Below are positions 1 through 6,800 of a stretch of 11,202 nucleotides of DNA, piece by piece (the stretch's first letter is position 1; every line of letters starts with the position of its first letter). The stretch covers positions 1-11,202 of the forward strand of contig JANXYS010000132.1 in the NCBI GenBank assembly GCA_025355935.1. Direction: 5' to 3'. This DNA comes from Chitinophagales bacterium (GTDB lineage: Bacteria; Bacteroidota; Bacteroidia; Chitinophagales; Chitinophagaceae). The translations under genes and the position numbers were made by a program. Below the pieces are notes generated by a model. The model ran no database searches, was not told the DNA's origin, and worked only from the letters and a program-made list of their open reading frames with translations.

Positions 1-10
1 GAAATGAATG

Positions 11-58
11 AACATAATAGAGGTGTCAACCTTTAAAGGTTGACACCTCTATTATGTT
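11..58. terminator. Perfect 48-bp palindrome, probable (bidirectional) terminator
   Basis: Positions 11-34 are the exact reverse complement of 35-58, giving two 24-nt arms with no spacer. Folded as RNA, the GC-richer core GAGGTGTCAACC pairs with GGTTGACACCTC around a TTTAAA loop. The outer arm is A-rich on the left and ends TATTATGTT on the right, so the hairpin could end transcription from either direction. It probably closes a gene left of the window, which cannot be seen. Arms this long and perfect exceed what termination needs, so a protein-binding dyad or a repeated palindromic element remains possible. Confidence 0.65.
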
Positions 59-380
59 AACCAAGAATCACCCGACTGTTAACAATGTTGGCGCACCTAA
101 ATTGTGCTAAAGACATTATATACAACGCTGGATCTTTTTTGCATGATCTTCTAATACTTTTTATAACGCTACCGCACAAGGCTGCAGAGCACAACGCGCA
201 AAAGTCGCCGGCTTCCCCCGATTTCGAGTCTTGGCTTTTTGAAATATAAAATTTGTATCCGTGTTTCCACCATTTTTACGTTATCAAATTTTACGCAGAC
301 GCGCTTGTTCCACTTAAAAAAAGTTTGCTATTACATAAAAAAACATCACATTTAGGTGTTACTAATAACTCACACTGCAT
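59..380. other. Non-coding gap upstream of the M13 peptidase gene
   Basis: I find no convincing open reading frame, tRNA, rRNA or repeat array here. The stretch is AT-rich towards its right end, as expected of a promoter region and leader for the peptidase gene. The only regulatory-looking element is a weak match to the Bacteroidota -7 box near 320-327, listed separately. The start codon at 381 has no Shine-Dalgarno sequence in front of it, which is usual for this phylum. Confidence 0.6.
320..327 (+). promoter_or_regulatory. Weak candidate -7 box for the peptidase gene
   Basis: AAAGTTTG matches five of the six fixed positions of the Bacteroidota -7 consensus TAnnTTTG and lies 53 nt before the ATG at 381. 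The nearest TTG upstream (305-307) is too close to act as a normal -33 element. A similar partial match (AAAATTTG, 248-255) lies further upstream. Neither is strong; an experimentally mapped start site would decide. Confidence 0.2.
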
Positions 381-2423
381 ATGAAATATATTTCTTCCGC
401 GATTCTCATCGTGTCGGTCGCAACATTATTATCCTGCAACCAGTCTCAAACAAAGGAACTGACCACCACAAATTCTGTTAGTTATTTTGACCGCTCGGGG
501 ATGGATTCTTCCGTAAGGCCGGGTGATAACTTTTTCCTCTATGCCAACGGCAACTGGATGAAAACCACAGTAATTCCTGAAGACCAGAGTGGCTGGGGCT
601 CCTTTTATACCTTGTACGAAGGAAACCAGCAGAAAATTAAAGGTATGCTCGAGAGCGCTATGAAAACGAATTCTCCGGCAGGCACCATTGAACAAAAATT
701 AGGTGATTACTACGCTAGTGGAATGGATTCGGCGGCGATAGAAAAGTTAGGGTCTAACCCCCTGAAACCTATGCTGTCAAAAATAGATGCCGCCAAAACC
801 TACCAGGAGCTCTTAAATCTGGACGCGGAAATGAATGCCGCCGGCGAAAAAAGCCTGCTTGGCGGATCTGTGAGTGCGGATGAAAAAAGTAGCGGCCGGA
901 ACATCGTGATCTTCTCACAAACGGGCCTAACACTTCCTGAAAAGGGATATTATACACGCAACGATAGCGCTACAGTGGCTGCCCGAAATGCCCTCCTTGC
1001 GTACGCACGGAAAGTATTTGCATTAACTGGAAGTGATACCGCCGCTGCAGCCAGCAACGCCACCTCCGTTTTAGCTTTGGAAACCCTCATAGCTTCCAGT
1101 CATCGCACCCCTGTAGAGTTGAGAGATCCTCAAAAAAATTATAATAAAATGGCGCTGACTGATCTTGAAAAACAGGCTCCAAACATTAACTGGAAAAACT
1201 ATTTCAACAAGATAAGTGTAAAAGTAGATACAGTAAATGTAGGCCAGCCCGGGTACTTCAGAGGACTGAATAACCTGCTCGCCAGTCAGCCGCTCGAGCA
1301 GTGGAAGACTAAAATGAAATTCGATTACGTTTCGCATAACGCCGAATACCTGAGTAAAGATTTCCTTGATGCCAACTTTAATTTCAGCAAAACCTTCAGT
1401 GGGCAGAAAAAGGACAGCGATCGATGGAAAAAAATGGTTAACTGGACAGATCAGGGCCTTGGTGATTTATTAGGCCAGTTGTATGTAAAAAAATATTTTA
1501 CTGACACCGCAAAATCACGGATGGATGAATTAGTAAGTAACCTTCAAAAAGCTTTCGCAGTAAGAATAAAAAATCTCGACTGGATGAGCGATAGTACCAA
1601 GCAAAAAGCATTAGTAAAACTAAATGCCTTTTTGAAAAAGATCGGCTATCCAACTAGATGGAAGAATTTTGACAACGTTGCCATCGATAAAAATAATTTT
1701 TTCGCCAATGTACAAACGATCCGGCTTCATAACGCAAAAGAGACGATCGCGAAGATCGGAAAACCAGTTGACCGGATGGAGTGGGGGATGACGGCTCCTA
1801 CCGTAAACGCTTATTACAATCCGACCAATAACGAAGTAGTTTTCCCAGCAGGCATACTTCAATCCCCGTTCTTCGATGCAGGAGCCGATGATGCCGTAAA
1901 TTATGGCGCTATTGGGATGGTAATTGGCCATGAAATGACGCACGGATTCGATGACCAGGGATCTCAATATGATGATATAGGAAATATGAAAAACTGGTGG
2001 CTCGTTTCCGATAGTTCAAAGTTTAAATCAAAAACCGGCGCCGTGGTAAAACAGTATAATGCATATACGATTTTGGATACGATGCATGTGAATGGCGAAC
2101 TCACACTCGGTGAAAACCTGGCGGATATTGGTGGACTTGCTATTGCGTACGACGCCTTTAAGATGACCAGGCAGGGTAAAGATTCTGTTAGAATTGATGG
2201 TTTTACACCGGATCAGCGTTTTTTCCTGGGTTTTGCTCAGGTGTGGCGGTTGATAGACAGAAAAGAACAAATGCGCGTACGAGTGTCTGTAGATCCACAT
2301 TCTCCTGAAATGTACCGTGTAAACGGTCCCGTCGTAAACTTTGATCCATTCTACAAAGCTTTCGGTATCAAGGAAAAGGATAAAATGTTTGTTAATCCGG
2401 AAAATAGGGCAAAGATCTGGTAG
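381..2423 (+). CDS. M13-family zinc endopeptidase (neprilysin/PepO-like), lipoprotein
   Basis: This is a 680-residue metallopeptidase of family M13, whose members cut peptides in the envelope or outside the cell. A signal peptide ends in the lipobox LLSC, with Cys19 as the lipidation site; Cys19 is the only cysteine in the protein, so no disulfides form. The M13 N-terminal motif RPGDNFFLYANGNW starts at R46. The catalytic domain carries the substrate-binding NAYY (N476), the zinc motif HEMTH (His517, Glu518, His521), the third ligand motif ENLAD (Glu578, Asp582), and DPHSPEMYR (His640, Arg646). The C-terminus NPENRAKIW matches the family end. Length is normal and the gene looks intact. It stands alone, with palindromes on both sides. 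The ATG is chosen because it gives a complete signal peptide. The sequence does not show whether the protein faces the periplasm or the surface. Family assignment is certain; the substrate is unknown. Confidence 0.96.
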   Translation: MKYISSAILIVSVATLLSCNQSQTKELTTTNSVSYFDRSGMDSSVRPGDNFFLYANGNWMKTTVIPEDQSGWGSFYTLYEGNQQKIKGMLESAMKTNSPAGTIEQKLGDYYASGMDSAAIEKLGSNPLKPMLSKIDAAKTYQELLNLDAEMNAAGEKSLLGGSVSADEKSSGRNIVIFSQTGLTLPEKGYYTRNDSATVAARNALLAYARKVFALTGSDTAAAASNATSVLALETLIASSHRTPVELRDPQKNYNKMALTDLEKQAPNINWKNYFNKISVKVDTVNVGQPGYFRGLNNLLASQPLEQWKTKMKFDYVSHNAEYLSKDFLDANFNFSKTFSGQKKDSDRWKKMVNWTDQGLGDLLGQLYVKKYFTDTAKSRMDELVSNLQKAFAVRIKNLDWMSDSTKQKALVKLNAFLKKIGYPTRWKNFDNVAIDKNNFFANVQTIRLHNAKETIAKIGKPVDRMEWGMTAPTVNAYYNPTNNEVVFPAGILQSPFFDAGADDAVNYGAIGMVIGHEMTHGFDDQGSQYDDIGNMKNWWLVSDSSKFKSKTGAVVKQYNAYTILDTMHVNGELTLGENLADIGGLAIAYDAFKMTRQGKDSVRIDGFTPDQRFFLGFAQVWRLIDRKEQMRVRVSVDPHSPEMYRVNGPVVNFDPFYKAFGIKEKDKMFVNPENRAKIW

Positions 2424-2495
2424 AAAATATAAAACACAGCTCCTGTAAGGCTTGTGAAGTTTTTCTATTCAAAACGCTATTTCTTAAACCAATAA

Positions 2496-2521
2496 AAAAG
2501 GACTGATCATTCAGTCCTTTT
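2496..2521 (+). terminator. Rho-independent terminator after the M13 peptidase gene
   Basis: An 11-bp perfect stem (AAAAGGACTGA at 2496-2506 with TCAGTCCTTTT at 2511-2521) encloses a TCAT loop. The right arm ends in a T run and the left arm begins with an A run, so it may also stop transcription from the other side. It lies 72 nt after the peptidase stop codon and separates that gene from the regulator gene downstream. Confidence 0.85.
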
Positions 2522-2543
2522 AATAATTGAAGGGTTATTAGGG

Positions 2544-2624
2544 GAAATAGTTGGTTTTGCTTTCGGAAAATAAGTTGCTCTGTGGTAAAAGCGAAAATAG
2601 TAGGATAATTTTATGGAAAATAGT
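2544..2624 (+). repeat. Four imperfect GAAAATAGT direct repeats
   Basis: Related motifs begin at 2544 (GAAATAGTTG), 2566-2567 (GAAAATAAGTTG), 2593 (GAAAATAGTAG) and 2616 (GAAAATAGTTT). Start-to-start spacings are about 22, 27 and 23 bp, roughly two helical turns, so the copies would sit on a similar DNA face. The cluster ends 3 bp before the FNR-type palindrome. It may be an operator cluster, but short A-rich motifs recur by chance in AT-rich spacers. Confidence 0.35.
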
Positions 2625-2627
2625 TTC

Positions 2628-2641
2628 TTGATATAAATCAA
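2628..2641. promoter_or_regulatory. Perfect FNR-type palindrome (TTGAT-N4-ATCAA)
   Basis: TTGATATAAATCAA is an exact match to the classical FNR half-site arrangement TTGAT-N4-ATCAA. It lies in the spacer upstream of a Crp/Fnr-family gene, with the site's centre about 304 bp before that gene's ATG. The encoded regulator has E202, S205 and R206 in its recognition helix, the same E-x-x-S-R set FNR uses to read TTGAT. This makes autoregulation a reasonable inference. The distance to the start codon is long, so a promoter near 2650-2680 would be needed for a conventional arrangement; TATATTTT at 2646-2653 is only a partial -7 match. Confidence 0.45.
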
Positions 2642-2876
2642 TTTGTATATTTTAGATTAGCAATGCTGAATGCAGAAAGTCCAAATCGCAAAAACCAGAT
2701 TTTATAATTAACTCCGCAGCTCATAATTAATGTGAACACGGGCATTAACGAAGGGAAATTATTACTATTCTTCTGGTGAAAAACACTGACCCATTAAGTA
2801 ATCAAAAATTCAAATGTAGCCTTAGGTGAAACGTATCAGCACGTAAAACACCCATGGATGCTCCTTCAGGGTACAA

Positions 2877-2942
2877 ATGAACTTTGTCCCGACAATCTTT
2901 AATTACAGAATAGGGGAACAAACCCGCTTATTGCTCATATGA
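2877..2942 (+). CDS. Possible 21-residue leader peptide overlapping the regulator start
   Basis: An ATG-initiated frame of 21 sense codons (starting MNFVPTIFNY) ends in a TGA that overlaps the regulator's ATG as ATGA at 2939-2942. This arrangement often marks translational coupling. I recognise no family in the peptide, and a frame this short can arise by chance. A promoter-like GAACTTTG box at 2879-2886 would, if real, start transcription after this ATG and rule the peptide out. Confidence 0.2.
   Translation: MNFVPTIFNYRIGEQTRLLLI
2879..2886 (+). promoter_or_regulatory. Weak candidate -7 box for the Crp/Fnr gene
   Basis: GAACTTTG matches five of six fixed positions of TAnnTTTG. It would give a leader of about 45 nt before the ATG at 2939, a plausible length. 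No clear -33 TTG element lies at the right distance upstream. It competes with the idea that the short frame starting at 2877 is translated. Confidence 0.2.
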
Positions 2943-3583
2943 ATTTCTTTTACGAAGAATACTATCTATCGGCCGATACTTTGAAACTCACGAATCACAG
3001 GAAGGCATTCGCCCTTGGGTGCTTCAGTGACCTATGTATATTCATGGGCCTGGCAAAAAAACTGGCATACGAGGAGGTAGAGCATTATTTTGTCCTCCGT
3101 TCCTATAAAAAAAACACGTTGCTTATTTCTGATACCCAGCCGTCAGACCGGTTTTTTTATATCGTTGAGGGAGTAACCCGGTCTTATGTTAAAAAGTACG
3201 ATGAGCAGATTACTCAGCTCGTTCTTACCGAAGGAAATATCAACACTAATATAGCGACGCTCACTAGCACACTGGTTGAGAAGGCATATCTTGTTACCAT
3301 CGAAGATTGCCTGATGCTCGAAATAACATATGAAGATTTTGAGAGGCTTCAGCAGAAGGTCCCCGGAATTAGTCTCATTTTTTCTAAGGCTATGACCAGT
3401 TACCTTCGTTTTCAGCAGACATTTTCTGACATCATGAAAGCAGGCTCAAGACAAAAATTTGAATTCCTCCTAAACAGGATGCCGCAACTATTAAACAGGT
3501 GCCCCCTGAAGTATCAGGCAGCCTTTTTGGGGATGAAGCCAGAAACGTTAAGTCGTATAAGAAATGAGATCAGATTTACATAA
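2939..3583 (+). CDS. Crp/Fnr-family transcriptional regulator
   Basis: This 214-residue protein has the Crp/Fnr layout: a beta-roll sensor domain (about residues 50-135, with the turn DRFFYIVEGVTRSY at 70-83), a dimer helix (about 142-165) and a C-terminal helix-turn-helix (about 189-210) with the recognition helix PETLSRIR. E202, S205 and R206 match the FNR-type E-x-x-S-R set. The cAMP-binding cassette of CRP is not recognisable, so cyclic nucleotide binding is doubtful. There are four cysteines: C28, C33, C124 and C188. FNR needs three clustered near the N-terminus plus one in the beta-roll, so an iron-sulfur cluster is not supported. The N-terminus is some 20 residues longer than many relatives. 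The next in-frame ATG (3044) would remove part of the first helix, and an in-frame TAA at 2900 blocks any longer form. It is probably transcribed alone. The signal it senses is unknown. Confidence 0.88.
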   Translation: MNFFYEEYYLSADTLKLTNHRKAFALGCFSDLCIFMGLAKKLAYEEVEHYFVLRSYKKNTLLISDTQPSDRFFYIVEGVTRSYVKKYDEQITQLVLTEGNINTNIATLTSTLVEKAYLVTIEDCLMLEITYEDFERLQQKVPGISLIFSKAMTSYLRFQQTFSDIMKAGSRQKFEFLLNRMPQLLNRCPLKYQAAFLGMKPETLSRIRNEIRFT

Positions 3584-3703
3584 AAGAACGCACAAAACAC
3601 CTGAATATTTGGCAGCCTGTTAAAAAATTTACCAATTTAGCAAAAATCTCTCCAAAAGCCGTTTTATACGAAAGTCCTGCGCCAGTTATCGAAAAATTAT
3701 CCC

Positions 3704-3711
3704 TACCTTTG
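3704..3711 (+). promoter_or_regulatory. rpoBC promoter, Bacteroidota -7 box TACCTTTG
   Basis: TACCTTTG matches all six fixed positions of the Bacteroidota -7 consensus TAnnTTTG recognised by the primary sigma factor of the phylum. Transcription would start near 3718, leaving a leader of about 80 nt before rpoB. A clear -33 TTTG element is not visible; TTATCG at 3686-3691 is the nearest candidate. No obvious terminator separates it from the regulator gene ending at 3583, so some read-through may also reach rpoB. Confidence 0.65.
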
Positions 3712-3728
3712 CCCTCCTTTAATTTCGG

Positions 3729-3750
3729 GTTAGTGGCACTGGGTGCTAAC
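3729..3750 (+). other. Small hairpin in the rpoB leader
   Basis: GTTAGTG (3729-3735) can pair with TGCTAAC (read as 3744-3750) through five Watson-Crick and two G-U pairs around an 8-nt loop. It lies within the predicted rpoBC leader, about 50 nt before the start codon, with no T run after it, so it is not a terminator. A regulatory role is possible but unsupported beyond its position. Confidence 0.3.
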
Positions 3751-3789
3751 AACGCCCATTCTTAAAGGTCTTCTGCACACTAAAACGTT

Positions 3790-3803
3790 TTAATTACAAT
3801 ATG
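3790..3803 (+). promoter_or_regulatory. rpoB translation initiation box, no Shine-Dalgarno
   Basis: The rpoB ATG is preceded by TTAATTACAAT with no GGAGG-like sequence. The identical 11 nt precede the rpoC ATG. AT-rich, A-containing upstream contexts rather than Shine-Dalgarno pairing are known to direct initiation in Bacteroidota. This box fixes the start at 3801. Confidence 0.6.
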
Positions 3804-6800
3804 TCTGCAACAAAAACTCAGGCCGCACAGCGTATCAATTTCGGAAAAGTTGAACTTCTGGCGGAAACACCCGATCTACTCGGAATTCAGATTCAGTCGT
3901 TTAAAGATTTTTTTCAGTTAGAAACCACACCCGATAAAAGGAATGTGGAAGGTCTGTTTCGCGTGTTTAAGGAAAATTTCCCTATCACCGACACACGTAA
4001 CATCTTCGTACTGGAATTCTTAGACTACTTCGTCGATCCGCCGCGTTACTCAATTGATGAATGTATCGAAAGAGGATTAACCTACGCTGTTCCTTTGAAA
4101 GCTAAGCTCCGCCTTAGTTGTAATGATGAAGAGCATGTGGATTTTCAAACAATTGTACAGGACGTTTTCCTTGGAAATATTCCGTACATGACGCCGCGTG
4201 GTACTTTCGTAATTAATGGAGCTGAGCGTGTAGTCGTTAGCCAGTTACACCGATCACCTGGTGTATTCTTCGGCCAGTCGATTCACCCGAACGGCACCAA
4301 AATTTACTCTGCAAGGGTTATTCCTTTTAAAGGTGCCTGGATGGAGTTTGCGACCGACATCAACAATGTGATGTTCGCTTACATCGATCGTAAGAAAAAA
4401 TTCCCGGTTACTACATTACTTCGTTCCATCGGTTTCGAAACAGATAAGGATATTCTCGAACTGTTCGGAATGGCTGATGAAGTTAAAGCCGACCGCAAAC
4501 AATTGGAAAAACATATCGGCAAACGCCTCGCTGCCCGTGTACTTCGTACCTGGGTGGAAGACTTTGTGGATGAAGATACTGGTGAAGTAGTTTCTATCGA
4601 AAGAAATGAGATTATCCTTGAAAGAGATAGCGTACTGGATGATTCCAATATTGCTATGATTCTTGAAATGGATGTGAAGAGTGTATTCATCCAGAAAGAA
4701 GAAGTTAGTGGTGATTATGCTATTATCTATAATACATTAAATAAAGATACTTCGAACAGTGAACTGGAAGCGGTTCAACACATCTACAAGCAATTGCGTG
4801 GTGCTGATGCCCCGGATGATGAAACTGCCCGTGGTATTATTGATAAATTATTTTTCTCTGATAAGCGTTATGATTTAGGAGAAGTTGGTCGTTATAAGAT
4901 CAACCGTCGTCTTGGATTAAACTTTCCTATCGAGAAAAAAGTACTTACGAAAGATGATATCATCGCTATCATAAAAACCCTGGTTCAGTTAACCAACGGT
5001 AAAAGTGAAGTAGATGATATTGATCACCTTAGTAACCGTCGTGTTCGTACCGTAGGTGAGCAATTATATGCACAGTTCGGTGTTGGTCTTGCCCGTATGG
5101 CACGTACCATCCGTGAAAGGATGAACGTTCGTGATAATGAAGTATTCACCCCGGTGGATCTTATTAATGCACGTACGCTTTCATCCGTTATTAATTCTTT
5201 CTTTGGAACGTCGCAGTTATCCCAGTTCCTTGATCAAACCAATCCGTTAAGTGAGATCACGCATAAGCGTCGTATCTCCGCACTGGGACCTGGTGGATTA
5301 AGCAGGGAGCGCGCTGGTTTCGAAGTACGTGACGTTCACTATTCTCATTACGGCCGTTTATGTACAATTGAAACTCCGGAAGGACCAAACATCGGATTGA
5401 TATCTACGTTGTGTGTTCATGCGAAGATCAATGATATGGGTTTTATTGAGACGCCATACCGTAAAGTAACAGAGGGTAAAGTGGATATGAAGAAAATCAC
5501 TTTCCTTAGTGCTGAAGAAGAAGATACCGCAAAGATCGCCCAGGCGAATATTGATATAGATGAAAAAGGAAACTTCGTAGAAGACATGATCAAGAGTCGC
5601 CAGACAGGTGACTTCCCGATCTTACCGAAACGAGAAGTGGAATACATGGACGTTGCGCCCAACCAAATTGTTGGTTTAAGTGCGTCTCTGATTCCGTTCC
5701 TCGAACATGATGATGCCAACCGTGCTTTGATGGGATCAAACATGCAACGCCAGGCTGTGCCGTTATTACGCCCGGAAGTTCCGATAGTAGGTACTGGTTT
5801 GGAAGGTAAAGCTGCCCGTGATGCACGTATCCAGATCCATGCAGATGGTGATGGTGTGGTGGAATATGTAGATGCAACTGAAATTCACGTACGCTATAAG
5901 CGCAACGACATTCAGCAGCTCGTTAGTTTTGAAGATGACCTTACAATATACAAAATCACCAAGTTCGTTCGAACCAACCAGGAAACAACGATCAACCTTC
6001 GCCCAGCGGTAATAAAAGGCCAGAAGGTGCAGGAAGGTGATTTCTTAACAGAAGGTTATGCAACTAAAGGTGGTGAGATTGCGCTAGGACGTAACCTTAA
6101 AGTGGCCTTCATGCCATGGAAAGGATACAACTTCGAGGATGCGATCGTAATCTCAGAAAAGGTTGTAAAAGATGACTGGTTTACGTCTATCCACATCAGC
6201 GAGTTTGAAACTGAAGTGCGTGATACTAAACTGGGTGAGGAAGAATTAACACCGGATATTCCGAACGTTAGTGAAGAAGCTACCAAAGATCTTGATCAGA
6301 ACGGTATTATCCGTATCGGTGCAAACATCAAGGAAGGCGACATTATTATCGGTAAAATAACTCCAAAAGGTGAAAGTGACCCTACTCCGGAAGAAAAACT
6401 TTTGCGCGCCATCTTCGGTGATAAAGCAGGTGATGCGAAAGATGCTTCTTTGAAAGCTCCGAGCGGAACAGAGGGTGTGGTTATCAATAAAAAATTATTC
6501 CAGCGCGCTAAGAAAGATAAGAATGCAAAGGTGAGAGAGAAAGCGCAACTCGATAAGATTGAGAAAACGCATGAGGATAACGAAGCGGTGTTGATGGAAA
6601 TGCTCCAAAACAAACTGCAGACTCTATTGAAAGATAAAAGTAGCCAGGGTGTTAATAACAACTTTGGTGAAGTATTAATCGGGAAGGGTGCAAAATTCGG
6701 TGCGAAGAATTTGGCTAACATCGACTTTGTAAACGTTAACCCACTCGGGTGGAGTGGCGATGCAAAAACAGATGATCTTATCAACACACTGCTGCATAAT

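Larger units (their letters stand above)
2522..2938. other. Intergenic region upstream of the Crp/Fnr gene
   Basis: About 417 bp without a confident gene. Its left half holds four GAAAATAGT-like repeats followed by a perfect FNR-type palindrome. Its right end holds a 21-codon open frame running into the regulator's start codon; these are listed separately. The middle (about 2660-2870) contains only very short open frames on either strand, and I recognise no gene remnant, RNA or insertion sequence there. The length is generous for a single downstream gene. Confidence 0.6.

Noticed and set aside
200..240. tRNA-like string (CCCCCGATTTCGAGTC) in the left spacer
   Set aside because: It superficially recalls a T-arm, but no acceptor stem, anticodon arm or D-arm can be folded around it.
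1620..1967. Minus-strand frame of 115 codons within the M13 peptidase gene
   Set aside because: It is antisense to the catalytic domain of an intact, well-recognised gene, with no protein family resemblance.
2829..2846. ACGT-N6-ACGT motif in the spacer before the Crp/Fnr gene
   Set aside because: The arms are only 4 bp and self-complementary, so both repeat orientations arise automatically; too short to support a site.
6296..6787. Open frame of 163 codons on the minus strand inside rpoB
   Set aside because: It lies wholly antisense to a certain rpoB, is Ser/Leu/Phe-rich as expected of a complement frame of Lys/Glu-rich coding sequence, and resembles no known protein. The same applies to the minus-strand frames at 4379-4690, 5417-5743 and 5590-5877.
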